Shown piece after piece: positions 26,472 to 36,000 of a DNA stretch of 48,339 bases. The notes below the pieces were generated by a model, which saw only the letters and a program-made list of their open reading frames with translations, ran no database searches and had not been told where the DNA came from. How positions within the stretch are numbered: the stretch's first letter is position 1; each line of letters begins with the position of its first letter. This stretch comes from UBA6244 sp041582875 (lineage in GTDB: Bacteria > Bacteroidota > Bacteroidia > Bacteroidales > F082). The stretch is taken from the NCBI GenBank assembly GCA_041582875.1, contig JBFHGX010000012.1, positions 1-48,339 of the forward strand, written 5' to 3'. Both the position numbers and the translations under genes were made by a program.

Positions 26472-28685
26472 ATGAAAAAACTATTATTATGTGTCATCCT
26501 TTCGATGATTGGCACAGCAGCATTGTGGGCTCAGTCAATTAAAGGACCTGAGTCGATTTCTTATTTTCAAGCCCCATCACAAGGAGTAAAATTCGCCATG
26601 TGTGATGTGTTTTTATCTTTCGACCAGGCGCTAGCGGATGCCAAAAGAAAGGAGCAGCAAGAGGAAAACAGTGCCATGGGCTCAAAATTCGGCGCCCTAG
26701 GAACCGCAATAGCCAATACGGCTAACTCAGCCCTTGATGCAGCAGCGGCAACTTCAAAAGCCATTGACGTTTTCAAGGACGATAAAGGGCGTTTTGATCG
26801 GTGGAAACTTATTCCGGACTACATTATTGCCACTCCTGAAATCGACAGACCCATTATTGTGGAAATCTTTATCATGAACGAACCCAACCCCAGTTCCCTG
26901 AGTGCAACAACTCCTGTAACTGCGGACAAAGAAGGTTATTATGATGTACCCTATTATGTTAACTGCAGGTACAAAGTTACCACGCCTCGTGGTGAAGTGG
27001 TAGCAGAAAAAAACTTCGGTATCTTACAAGGTAAGAAAAAATGGTTGAACTACAAACAACCACCTGAACCAGGCGGAATTGGTTCTGTTACCGTTACTGA
27101 AGGATTGAGCACAGAAGAAGAGGTGGGCATCAACGTAGCATTTAACAAAGTTAGAGAAGATGTTTTTGGCATGTATGGATTTGGTGAATTCAGTGCCCCC
27201 ATCAAATTGGGAGTGATCAAAGAAATAAAAGAATCAAAAAAACTGATAGTCCCTACTTTATCTGTTTTCGAGAACAAACATGGACTCCTGCTTAACAAAG
27301 AAGAAAAAGCACAGGTTCAGGAATTTGTAGACATCATCGAAACAGGACTTCCCAATTGCACCGAGAAAAGTCGCTGGGTAGCCTACCACAACCTTTCGGT
27401 TTGCTATGCCTGGCTTGAACAACCCGAAAAAGCTAAAGAAGCTTACAAAAAATACGGAGAAGAAATTGCCGAAACCATTGACGAAATGGCCAAATGGAAT
27501 CTATTGATGCAAGGAAAACTACCTAAAGAAGACCGCAAGGGTTTAGTAATCGGCATGAAAGATTTTAAAAAGTTTGACAACTACCGTAACATTGCCAACT
27601 TTGTAGAATACTATGCTTCAGGGGTAAAAAAATACGAGAAACTATTTGTCACCATTAACCGCGACCTGAAACGATTTGTTGATTTTTATGCAGTTAACGA
27701 CATCATGTGTCAGCTTTTTGAGGTTGACTATCCATTCCAGTTTTTACCTTTGAATGACTTTGCCGGACAACCCAAATCGATGAAGGGTGAAATTTCAAAA
27801 GAAGGAGTTGAACCCATTGAATATCAGGTAAAATTCGACAGACGCCGCCAAATTAAAGAACTCGAAGCAGGACAAGTTGCTATTTTAGATGACGGAAGTA
27901 AAGAAAAGATTTTCACCCGTGAACTACAGCCCATTTTCAACGAGGACAATGGCAGGTATATTATGATGTCGACACCCAACGAGCGCAATGTATTTGCCGG
28001 AGGAAATGACACCCATCGCGGAACACTGCGTCAAATTGAAGAGCCACTTGGCGATATGACGGTAGGTGTTGCCAATAACATCACCAAAAATGCCGGATTT
28101 TTTGGTGGAAAATCATCCAATGAATATGTCCAGCTAAAGGTTGACCTGGATGGCAACATTTTCTTTGATGGATCTTCCAGCTATTTCAAAGCCAATGCTA
28201 TTTTTAAAGACATATTGACCTCCAGCGGCATTGAGCCCAAAAGAACCGACACCCGTTCTAAATTTTCGACACAAGCCAACATTAATGATGCAGGCATGTT
28301 TGAAAAATGGGCATGGGACGGCGATGCCTCTACAGATTTTGGTAGTGGCTGGTCACAAGTCAATGGTAAAATTCAAAACATCTCAGCCTCCCGTATGTTG
28401 CGCGACATTACCGTACTCGAATCGGATGAGCATGGCAATCCTACCAAAATACAGTACCATTTTGAAATGAAAGGGAAGGTAAGTGTTGAACAAAAGATGA
28501 ACATTAAGGAATGGTTTATCGAAAGTTACGCTCAAGGAGGAGTTCCTACTGCCAACGTAAGTACCGATAGTTTTGATTTGAGTTCTACCCAAATTTGGGA
28601 TGGCGTATTCACCTATGACGATCAAGGCAACTGGGTTGAGATGAAAATAGGGCCTTATACTGCCACGCGCACATTTAAATATTAA
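26472..28685 (+). CDS. Large secreted protein of unknown function
   Basis: I do not recognise this 737-residue protein. A signal peptide (MKKLLLCVILSMIGTAALWAQ) is followed by an Ala/Ser-rich helical stretch (GALGTAIANTANSALDAAAA), a beta-rich segment, and a TPR-like helical pair WVAYHNLSVCYAWLEQPEKAKEAYKKYGE (about 302-331). The C-terminus has repeated HGN/QGNW turns (ESDEHGNPTKIQYHF, TYDDQGNWVEMKIGPY), which look like YD/RHS-type beta repeats. No lipobox or type IX domain is seen, so it may be periplasmic. A terminator-like hairpin follows. The gene further downstream (29329) has a similar NLGVCYEWVG helix, so the two may be related. Confidence 0.72.
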   Translation: MKKLLLCVILSMIGTAALWAQSIKGPESISYFQAPSQGVKFAMCDVFLSFDQALADAKRKEQQEENSAMGSKFGALGTAIANTANSALDAAAATSKAIDVFKDDKGRFDRWKLIPDYIIATPEIDRPIIVEIFIMNEPNPSSLSATTPVTADKEGYYDVPYYVNCRYKVTTPRGEVVAEKNFGILQGKKKWLNYKQPPEPGGIGSVTVTEGLSTEEEVGINVAFNKVREDVFGMYGFGEFSAPIKLGVIKEIKESKKLIVPTLSVFENKHGLLLNKEEKAQVQEFVDIIETGLPNCTEKSRWVAYHNLSVCYAWLEQPEKAKEAYKKYGEEIAETIDEMAKWNLLMQGKLPKEDRKGLVIGMKDFKKFDNYRNIANFVEYYASGVKKYEKLFVTINRDLKRFVDFYAVNDIMCQLFEVDYPFQFLPLNDFAGQPKSMKGEISKEGVEPIEYQVKFDRRRQIKELEAGQVAILDDGSKEKIFTRELQPIFNEDNGRYIMMSTPNERNVFAGGNDTHRGTLRQIEEPLGDMTVGVANNITKNAGFFGGKSSNEYVQLKVDLDGNIFFDGSSSYFKANAIFKDILTSSGIEPKRTDTRSKFSTQANINDAGMFEKWAWDGDASTDFGSGWSQVNGKIQNISASRMLRDITVLESDEHGNPTKIQYHFEMKGKVSVEQKMNIKEWFIESYAQGGVPTANVSTDSFDLSSTQIWDGVFTYDDQGNWVEMKIGPYTATRTFKY

Positions 28686-28699
28686 TTCCCGATGAAGCT

Positions 28700-28743
28700 A
28701 GCTGCATCCAACCCATAAACCTGAGGGTTGAATGCAGCTTTTT
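28700..28743 (+). terminator. Rho-independent terminator after the secreted-protein gene
   Basis: AGCTGCATcCAACCC pairs with GGGTTGaATGCAGCT (28700-28714 with 28725-28739; 14 of 15 pairs) around a 10-nt loop, followed by five T. It may act as a partial terminator before the two smaller secreted genes. Confidence 0.8.
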
Positions 28744-28772
28744 CCATTCACAACTAAAAAAAAATAGATCAG

Positions 28773-29306
28773 ATGAAACCAACTAAAAAACTTTTCCTTT
28801 TTATTGGTATTATTTTGGCTTCGTTTCAGATACAAGCACAAATGTCGAGTGTTACCACCGGCAAAGGAAACGAACTAAAACAAAACTATAAAACCTTTAT
28901 CATTGTTAACGAGTCTACCGGATGGGTAATGGCTCAAAATCCGGTTAAATACGATGTGAGTGAAGAAATGCCCTTATGCTATTTTACCATCGACAATCCA
29001 TCTAACATTGTAATGCCCGGAAGTTCAAGACTGATGGTGATACACGATTTAGGTGCTTCCCAAACGGGTGATGCCTACGATTGGGTACTCGAAGACAACC
29101 CCGACGAAAAAGATATTTTCTTTGCTCGTTCCAAATTTATCTCTCTGGCCACCGGAAAATGGTGGAATGTATTGGTTGAAGGTGAGGAAATCATCCTGCA
29201 AAATGTAGCGACCCACAACTTCCTGACCATTGACAATACCGGAGACTACGCCTCAACAGACAACCGGAAAGAAGCGTCCCGATGGAAACTAATCTATGTA
29301 TATTAA
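28773..29306 (+). CDS. Small secreted protein, possibly beta-trefoil-like
   Basis: The 177-residue protein has a signal peptide (KKLFLFIGIILASFQIQAQ). The mature part is beta-rich with repeated Trp motifs: ESTGWVMAQN, DAYDWVLEDN, TGKWWNVLVEGEEIILQN, THNFLTIDN and SRWKLIYVY. The spacing of FLTIDN/W-x-L units recalls ricin-type beta-trefoils, but this is only a fold guess. It starts 87 bp after the larger secreted gene, beyond the hairpin, and lies next to another secreted gene downstream. Confidence 0.65.
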   Translation: MKPTKKLFLFIGIILASFQIQAQMSSVTTGKGNELKQNYKTFIIVNESTGWVMAQNPVKYDVSEEMPLCYFTIDNPSNIVMPGSSRLMVIHDLGASQTGDAYDWVLEDNPDEKDIFFARSKFISLATGKWWNVLVEGEEIILQNVATHNFLTIDNTGDYASTDNRKEASRWKLIYVY

Positions 29307-29328
29307 TCCCTTTCAAACGAAGACAACC

Positions 29329-30267
29329 ATGTTTAATAAATACATCTTTACTATCGCTTTAGGCCTGGCATTGATTGGATCCATCGCCTTAAAAGCTCAA
29401 AAGGTAGCCTTGTACACCTATCAACTGGGGCATCCTATCAAATTAAAACCTGGAAAAATATACATCAAACCGTTAACCAACAAGGGTGACAAAACCAGCA
29501 TTGACGTGAATGCCTATTTACTGGAAACCTTTACGTATTGTTTTGAACCTATCGGAGATGCTGACAAAGACAATCCCAATGTATGGTCGAAACAAATCTG
29601 GTTCCAACAAACCGATCAAATATCAGAAGCTCAAGTAGTGATTAGCGGCAGTTATCAGATATCGGCCAAAACTGAAGTAGAACAATATCAATTTTACGAG
29701 TCGAATACGGCGTTGGCAAACCCCATCCCCTATTTCGAGGTCCGCCCCAAAAACAAAGTAGATGCAGAAATCATTATCAGCTATCAGTATGCCGATAAAA
29801 GCATGGATTACGATACCATTCGCTATAGCGATGAGTCGGAAAGAAAGGCCGGTCGTAAAATGAAAAGTCTGGCTTCGATGATAGAAACGTGCGATAAAAA
29901 TCTGAAATATGAAATTGAACGCACCATTTATTGGGTTGACTATGTGGAAGCCAAGTACGAATTAGAGAAAGTTAAAATTTCGGACAAAGCGTTAAAGGAA
30001 GAGTTTAAATCAGCCAGCGACCTTTTTAAAAACAAAGAGATCATGAAACTGGGGAATTTGTGTAAACGCATTTACGAGACTTGTCCGTCGAAGGAAGCGG
30101 CCTTTAATTTAGGTGTTTGCTACGAATGGGTAGGAAATTATCCACAGGCCACCAAATATTACAAACAGATGCCTGAATTTCACACCATCGCCAGAATGAA
30201 AAAATGCCTGATCTTTTTTGATTACATTCACGAACTAGGTATTGAGACTGAATTGGTGGAGTTTTAA
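29329..30267 (+). CDS. Secreted protein with C-terminal TPR-like helices
   Basis: The 312-residue protein begins with a signal peptide (MFNKYIFTIALGLALIGSIALKAQ). The ATG at 29329 gives this peptide; an in-frame ATG at 29296 would overlap the preceding gene and add a polar leader. The N-terminal half is beta-rich and lysine-rich (LKPGKIYIKPLTNKGDKTS). The C-terminal part ends in a helix pair, EAAFNLGVCYEWVGNYPQATKYYKQM, close to the TPR-like pair in the 737-residue protein upstream. I cannot name a family. It seems to be a partner of the two secreted proteins before it. Confidence 0.68.
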   Translation: MFNKYIFTIALGLALIGSIALKAQKVALYTYQLGHPIKLKPGKIYIKPLTNKGDKTSIDVNAYLLETFTYCFEPIGDADKDNPNVWSKQIWFQQTDQISEAQVVISGSYQISAKTEVEQYQFYESNTALANPIPYFEVRPKNKVDAEIIISYQYADKSMDYDTIRYSDESERKAGRKMKSLASMIETCDKNLKYEIERTIYWVDYVEAKYELEKVKISDKALKEEFKSASDLFKNKEIMKLGNLCKRIYETCPSKEAAFNLGVCYEWVGNYPQATKYYKQMPEFHTIARMKKCLIFFDYIHELGIETELVEF

Positions 30268-30382
30268 TATAATACCTTTGAGTCCACTGCGAGAAGTTTT
30301 TTTACCACAAAGGCAATAACCGCTTGTACAACTTTTCGGAATATGCTCACATTAAAAAAAACTCATTTCTTAATAAAAATCG

Positions 30383-30420
30383 AATAACGCTGCTATAAAA
30401 TATAACGGCGTTATTTTTTT
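30383..30420. terminator. Bidirectional terminator between convergent genes
   Basis: AATAACGC (30383-30390) pairs with GCGTTATT (30408-30415), followed by a seven-T run and preceded by A-rich sequence. It would stop both the secreted-protein genes and the minus-strand kinase, whose stop is at 30426. Confidence 0.8.
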
Positions 30421-30425
30421 GCAGA

Positions 30426-32621
30426 CTAGCACAAATATTGATCAACCACACGAAAGAGCAGTTCTTTGTTAATGGGCTTAGTTAAATAGCCATCAAATCC
30501 AGCTTCAGTTATTTTTACCTCATCTTCCTCCAGGGCGTAAGCTGTTTGAGCGATCACCTTGAGATCAGGCTTTATTTTCCTAATCTCAATCAAGGCCATA
30601 TACCCATCCATTACTGGCATTTTAATATCCATCAATACGAGACCTACTTCTGGATTATTGTTACATACTTCAACAGCCTGCAGACCATTTGTTACATAAA
30701 TTACCGGATACTTTCTTTTTTTAAACAATGCTTTTAGGTAGTATGAATTATCTTGATCATCCTCAGCAATGAGAATATGCATTCTGGTATCTTGCCTACT
30801 TTGGGCAGCTGGCAAGTCTTCGATAACAGCCAGCTGTTCGGCACGACTTTCGGCTTCTGTAAGCGGAATAAAAAAGGAAAACCGTGAACCTATACCCAAT
30901 TCAGAATTCAGACTAAGTTTACCCCCCATCATTTCGACATAAGCTTTAGAAATGGAAAGTCCCAACCCAAAGCCTCCACGTGCAAACTTAAGTTCTTCAT
31001 CAACCTGTCGAAAACGATTAAAAATAAGTTCATGGTATTTTTTTTCAATGCCAATTCCGGTATCCTGAACCCAAAAGTGGAGCTCATTCATTTTTTCGAC
31101 TTCACAACCAAAAGTAACTGATCCTTTTTCGGTATATTTAATTGCGTTGGACAGCAAATTAATCAAAACCTGTTTCAATTTCACTTCATCCACGCTGATA
31201 TTCAGTTCAGGTATCGATTTTTCAAGTTCTAGCGTAACTTTTTTTTCTTCAGGAATGGTTACCTTTAAAGTTTGATACAGATCATGCATAAGTCCTTTTA
31301 TCGAAATCTTATTCGACCCCAACTCAACAAAACCAGCCTCAATTCGTGACATTTCAATGATATCATTGATAATAGACAACAGATGTCGTCCACTTTTATG
31401 CACCACATTGATATAACCCTCTTTTTCAGAAACCTCTAAATCTGGTATACGCAACAAATCAGTAAACCCCAAAATGGCATTCATCGGCGTTCTGATTTCA
31501 TGAGATAAATTGGCGAGAAAAGCAGATTTTAAGCGATCGCTTTCCTCTGCTTTTGTTTTGGCAACCAAGAGTTCCTGATTTAGTGCTTTATATTGACTAT
31601 TTTTTTCTTCCAGCTTAAGGTTGGAATCATAAAGCTGCTGTTCCATGAGTTTGCGTTGACTCAAATTGACACCCAAACAAGCCACACCTATCATCCTGTT
31701 TTTTTCGTCGAACAACCTGGTGTTATGCCACGAAATAAAAAACCTATCGCCCGACTTACCAATTATTTCGTTCTCATAAACCTCAACGAAACCATCCCCT
31801 TTAATGCTTTTCCTAAAAATAGACTCCACCTCCTTTCGCACTTCAGGGGGCAAGAAAACATGAAGCCAATCGCGTTGCAACACTTCTTGCTCGGTATAGC
31901 CGGTTAAATCGGTTAAGTATTTATTGCAAAACAAAATTCTGGCATCGGCATCCAATATGAGAGAGACAATATTACCGCTCCTCATAATTTGACTTAAGCG
32001 GCGCTCCAGTTCATTGACTTTTTCGAGTGCAAACCTGTTTTGCACATTGCGGGTTTGGTTCATCATCAAAATCCCCAGAAACATGGTTCCAGGCGTGTAA
32101 ATGATTATCAAGGGTAAAAAGATAGTTTTTACAGTTGTCCATGAAACAGCCACAGGAAGTAAAAGTGACCAGCCAAGCATAACCAAATGAACAACCAAGC
32201 CCAAGAGAAGTAATTCTATATATTTATTTTTGAAAGCAAGTAGATGCCGGTATTGCTTCCACAAAACCCCTATGGTTCCTGAAGAAAAAATAACTGCCAC
32301 CCCCATCCAAACGCCACCGCCTCCCATCCAAAGGCGAACCCCTGCAGTAATCAACATGGCTACAAGCGTTGGAATAAAGCCAAAAAACAATCCGGATACC
32401 GCCAACATAATCGAACGGGTATCGAATGTAATTCCGGGCATAAGCGTCCATGGTGAAAACATCAGTACAACACCTATACCTCCGATAATGATTCCAGATA
32501 ATAATTTAGCCGTCAAGGTTTTTGGCGCATCACTTTTAAGCCAGGTAATTTCATAAACCAGAGCAAAAGCCACCAAAATTCCTATATTCTGAAGCAATCC
32601 TAAAATGATAGAGGTTTCCAA
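30426..32621 (-). CDS. Hybrid histidine kinase with LytS-like 5TM sensor
   Basis: The 731-residue membrane sensor kinase has an N-terminal five/six-helix region (about 5-195) resembling the 5TM-5TMR domain of LytS (GLLQNIGILVAFALVYE, GVRLWMGGGGVWMG). A PAS domain follows (about 210-330), then HisKA with phospho-acceptor His374 (LANLSHEIRTPMNAI), HATPase_c with DTGIGIEKKYHELIFNRFRQ and GGFGLGLSI, and a C-terminal receiver with Asp665 (LVLMDIKMP). There is no DNA-binding output. The start is a TTG, because no ATG fits upstream. It lies 219 bp downstream of the other hybrid kinase, with a repeat patch between, so it may have its own transcript. Confidence 0.82.
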   Translation of the reverse strand: METSIILGLLQNIGILVAFALVYEITWLKSDAPKTLTAKLLSGIIIGGIGVVLMFSPWTLMPGITFDTRSIMLAVSGLFFGFIPTLVAMLITAGVRLWMGGGGVWMGVAVIFSSGTIGVLWKQYRHLLAFKNKYIELLLLGLVVHLVMLGWSLLLPVAVSWTTVKTIFLPLIIIYTPGTMFLGILMMNQTRNVQNRFALEKVNELERRLSQIMRSGNIVSLILDADARILFCNKYLTDLTGYTEQEVLQRDWLHVFLPPEVRKEVESIFRKSIKGDGFVEVYENEIIGKSGDRFFISWHNTRLFDEKNRMIGVACLGVNLSQRKLMEQQLYDSNLKLEEKNSQYKALNQELLVAKTKAEESDRLKSAFLANLSHEIRTPMNAILGFTDLLRIPDLEVSEKEGYINVVHKSGRHLLSIINDIIEMSRIEAGFVELGSNKISIKGLMHDLYQTLKVTIPEEKKVTLELEKSIPELNISVDEVKLKQVLINLLSNAIKYTEKGSVTFGCEVEKMNELHFWVQDTGIGIEKKYHELIFNRFRQVDEELKFARGGFGLGLSISKAYVEMMGGKLSLNSELGIGSRFSFFIPLTEAESRAEQLAVIEDLPAAQSRQDTRMHILIAEDDQDNSYYLKALFKKRKYPVIYVTNGLQAVEVCNNNPEVGLVLMDIKMPVMDGYMALIEIRKIKPDLKVIAQTAYALEEDEVKITEAGFDGYLTKPINKELLFRVVDQYLC

Positions 32622-32725
32622 AAAGCAATTGTTGATTAAATTAAGGGCTAATATATCAATTATTCTGAATCAATTTATAAATGTAAGAGATTAGATATAA
32701 ATAGGTGGGAAAGGGTAAAAAAGGA

Positions 32726-32800
32726 AAAATATCGAATGTCGAACGCTGAATGTCGAATATCGAACGGGTGTCAATCCCTTCAAGCGAGGACGATTGAAGC
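32726..32800. repeat. Intergenic repeat patch (GAACGCTGAATG family and palindrome)
   Basis: The patch holds GAACGCTGAATG (32741-32752) among TCGAATGTCGAA-type units, then a TTCAAGCG-AGGA-CGATTGAA imperfect palindrome (32779-32798). The same 12-mer recurs at 37945, 45216 and 45785, and the palindrome near 45528, 45888 and 45939. It lies in the gap between the two hybrid kinases. Confidence 0.6.
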
Positions 32801-32840
32801 ATTGGAGATTGGTAATAATCCCAGGGATAACCAATCTGAA

Positions 32841-35414
32841 CTAAAAATAATTATCAATCAGGTGAAGCAAAACTTCACGATCGATGGGCTTTGTAACATA
32901 ATCATTGCAACCGGCTTCAATGGCTTTTTCACGGTCGCCAATGAGGGCATAAGCTGATTGAGCTACGATTAATACTTCTTTATTAAACAAGCGAATTTGT
33001 CGTGTAGCTTTGTAGCCATCCATTACAGGCATTTTAATGTCCATTAAAACCAAATCGATATCAGGGTGATTGCGACACATTTCAATGGCCTCCACACCAC
33101 TTTTGGCCCAAATAAACTCGCGCACATTATGAAAAATCATTTCTTTAATTAATTCCATGGAGATTTTATCATCTTCCACAATTAACACCTTGATTTTTTT
33201 TGACAGAATCTCCGTGGATCGATCAGCATCCACCTCAACACCCGGCCCCATCTCGGGATAAGAAACCTCATAGGGAAGGGTAAAATAGAAGGATGAACCA
33301 ACACCAACTTCACTTTCCACCCAAATGTTACCTCCAAGCATTTCTACATACGCTTTGGTTATGGAGAGGCCCAATCCGGCACCTTCATAATTTCTGGTCA
33401 GGTTTTCGCTCCCTTGTCGGAAACGCTCAAAAATGATATTCCTCACTTCAGCAGAAATTCCCTTACCAGAATCTTTAACAAAAAATTCCAGGAAACTACC
33501 TTTTCTGGTGTACCCAAACGTAATCAACCCCTCATCAGTAAATTTAATGGCATTCTTTACCAAATTGGTAAGAATTGCATATACTTTTTCCTGATCAGTT
33601 TTAATAACAGCCTCAATATCTGGCAACCCCTTAATTTTCTGCAATTGAATTCCTTTTACATTGATTTCATTTTTAAAGAAATCATATATAAAATCAATTT
33701 GCTCGTTGATATGGGTATCGGCAACCAACACCTCCATCTGATTGGATTCAATTTTAGAAATATTGATGATGTCGTTGATGATGTTGAGCATACGCTCACC
33801 ACTTTTACTGATCACATTGATATAGGATTGTTGCTTTTCACCGGTAAGTTCAGGCTTGCGCAAAAGTTGAGCAAATCCTAAAATACCATTCATGGGAGTT
33901 CTAATTTCATGGCTCATATTGGCTAAAAACGCAGACTTCAACCGATCGCTCTCCTCAGCTCTTTCTTTGGCCTTAATTAAATCTTTTTTCGATTTAATTC
34001 TATCCGTAATATCGGTATGGGTTCCTACAATTCTGACGGCCTTACCCTGCTCATTAAAAACAGCCTGTGCGCGCGACAAAACATCAATCCAATGCCCTTG
34101 TTTATGCTTCATTTTAAATTCCAGGATAAAGCGATCAACCTCTTTATGGATTAGTTTTTGCTGCAGCTCCCACGATTTCTTTACATCCTCAGGTTCGGTG
34201 AGATCTTCCCAGATAGAAAAGTCATTGGGAAGTTCGTGATCGGCATACCCCAACATCAACTTCCAACTTGGTGAATAATAAATTTCATTGGTTTCCAAAT
34301 TCCAGTCGAATAACCCATCATGAGAAGCATTCATGGCCAGAGTAAACCGTTTTTCGCTTTCACTCAGGTCAATTTCGGCTTGTTTTCGGTCAGTAATATC
34401 ACTCATGAAAGCGACAATAACCTGTTGTAATGGCTGAAAAACAGTACTCACTTCAACCGCAATTACACTGTCATTCTTACGAACAAACTTTGATTCAAAC
34501 CTGGCCCTTCTTTTTTCACATAGGGTAGCAATAAATTTTTCAGATTGTCCCTCATGCTCCTCATCCTGGATATCCACAATTCCCATGGTGAGTAACTCTT
34601 CTTTTGAAAATCCCAACATATCACAGATCACATCATTCACCTCGATAAAGCGACCTGACAGATCCATGATCCAAAAGCCATCCATTGCTGTTTGAAGGAT
34701 ATCACGTGCTTGCAATTCGCTTTGCTCAGCGCGAAGTTTTGCCTCAACCAACTGACGGTTGATGTCTTCCGTTTTTTTAATGTTTTCAGTCAGCTCCTCA
34801 TTGAGTACCTGAAACTCCTCATTTACCAACTGGAGCTCTTGTTCACGGCTCACCAACTCTTCATTTTGTGCTTGTAACTCAAGGGTTCTTTCTTTAACAA
34901 GATTCTCCATGTTTTGGAACAAATAGGCATTACGAATGATCAGGGCAAAAACCCCTGCCATTTGATTAAGCACATCAATAATCGACTCGATGCCGTAGAT
35001 ATCCATAATTTCAAGCAACAAAATGACACCCACTTTGTGACCACCCACCATTAAAGGAATAGAAATAGCCTGCTCCATTTGAAGTTGTTGCAGAATTCCC
35101 AAAATAGATGCATCGCTGCTTTGCTGGTCCAAATATATAGTGGAATCAAAACTAAGCGATAATTCAGCCAGTTTCAGCACCTCAGGCTGATTTGCCCAGG
35201 CAGTTCTTCGCACAGGAAACACGCTAAATACACGAAGCGGGTCTGTTTCTGATTTTACAGAAATCACGATTGTGCGCGCGCCAATCAACCCCCTTATTTG
35301 CTGAGTTAAATAATCAGCAAACTCACTCGGGTTTTCCGATAACTGAAGCACCTTACTAAGTATATCATTGAAGATATAGTTGAAAGATCTATTTTCCATT
35401 TGCATCATTTTCAT
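32841..35414 (-). CDS. Hybrid histidine kinase with GAF/PAS sensors
   Basis: The 857-residue kinase is probably cytoplasmic. A GAF-like N-terminus (about 10-165) is followed by a long coiled coil (KERTLELQAQNEELVSREQELQ, about 170-240) and two PAS domains (about 245-360 and 365-490, the second ending GTHTDITDRIKSKK). HisKA holds His502 (FLANMSHEIRTPMNG), HATPase_c holds DSGKGISAEVRNIIFERFRQ and GAGLGLSITKAYVE, and the C-terminal receiver holds Asp792 (LVLMDIKMPVMDGY). Its N-terminus overlaps the DUF1638 stop by 26 bp, so it is probably translationally coupled to the corrinoid/MtaA-like/DUF1638 genes. No output domain or cognate regulator is seen. Confidence 0.85.
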   Translation of the reverse strand: MKMMQMENRSFNYIFNDILSKVLQLSENPSEFADYLTQQIRGLIGARTIVISVKSETDPLRVFSVFPVRRTAWANQPEVLKLAELSLSFDSTIYLDQQSSDASILGILQQLQMEQAISIPLMVGGHKVGVILLLEIMDIYGIESIIDVLNQMAGVFALIIRNAYLFQNMENLVKERTLELQAQNEELVSREQELQLVNEEFQVLNEELTENIKKTEDINRQLVEAKLRAEQSELQARDILQTAMDGFWIMDLSGRFIEVNDVICDMLGFSKEELLTMGIVDIQDEEHEGQSEKFIATLCEKRRARFESKFVRKNDSVIAVEVSTVFQPLQQVIVAFMSDITDRKQAEIDLSESEKRFTLAMNASHDGLFDWNLETNEIYYSPSWKLMLGYADHELPNDFSIWEDLTEPEDVKKSWELQQKLIHKEVDRFILEFKMKHKQGHWIDVLSRAQAVFNEQGKAVRIVGTHTDITDRIKSKKDLIKAKERAEESDRLKSAFLANMSHEIRTPMNGILGFAQLLRKPELTGEKQQSYINVISKSGERMLNIINDIINISKIESNQMEVLVADTHINEQIDFIYDFFKNEINVKGIQLQKIKGLPDIEAVIKTDQEKVYAILTNLVKNAIKFTDEGLITFGYTRKGSFLEFFVKDSGKGISAEVRNIIFERFRQGSENLTRNYEGAGLGLSITKAYVEMLGGNIWVESEVGVGSSFYFTLPYEVSYPEMGPGVEVDADRSTEILSKKIKVLIVEDDKISMELIKEMIFHNVREFIWAKSGVEAIEMCRNHPDIDLVLMDIKMPVMDGYKATRQIRLFNKEVLIVAQSAYALIGDREKAIEAGCNDYVTKPIDREVLLHLIDNYF

Positions 35415-35994
35415 TTATTCCTGACTCCACTAATAAACGATTGACAACATTTTCGAGCTCGGCAACAGAACTGTTGTATATTTCCAGAGGCAAACCCAAA
35501 AATTCAGATATTTCATCAAAAAGCATTTTATTTTGTTCCGTAAAGCCAGTATCAACGTATACAATTTTACTATGCATTTCGCGCATAAAAGGTTTGGCCA
35601 TTTTTGATGTTTTAAAACCCATCGTATCCACAAAAGCTTCTTTCCAACGTTCAACCCATTCAGGTAACAAAATAAAGGCTCCTTCTTTTCTAATTTTCTT
35701 ATACTCTTGGGTCCCCAAGAATATTTCACAACAATTGATGCCCGGAGAGCGCAGGATATTGGGATTTTTTTCATAATCGATCATACGGGCATGGCAATCC
35801 CCAAAAAGCAAAATAATTTTGAATTTTTTATATTCTTCGATTTTGGCATCTAACAAAACCTTGAGCTCCCGTGGTTTCATATGAAGCATCGAGTTGAGGT
35901 AAATAACAGGTACCAACAATCTTCCCTCATTAGATAGTTGATCAAGTTCATTTTTAAAAATACTACACGCTATGATTACCAAGTTCGAAGGCAT
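35389..35994 (-). CDS. DUF1638-family protein
   Basis: The 201-residue protein has no signal peptide. The patterns NLVIIACSIFKNELDQL, ILLFGDCHARMIDYEKNPN, RSPGINCCEIFLG and VYVDTGFTEQNK match what I recall of DUF1638, a family often encoded beside corrinoid proteins and methyltransferases. Several cysteines are present (ACS, GDCH, NCCE) that might bind metal or a cofactor. It lies 6 bp after the MtaA-like gene and overlaps the kinase gene by 26 bp. The biochemical role is unknown. Confidence 0.75.
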   Translation of the reverse strand: MPSNLVIIACSIFKNELDQLSNEGRLLVPVIYLNSMLHMKPRELKVLLDAKIEEYKKFKIILLFGDCHARMIDYEKNPNILRSPGINCCEIFLGTQEYKKIRKEGAFILLPEWVERWKEAFVDTMGFKTSKMAKPFMREMHSKIVYVDTGFTEQNKMLFDEISEFLGLPLEIYNSSVAELENVVNRLLVESGINENDANGK

Positions 35995-36000
35995 ACAGTT

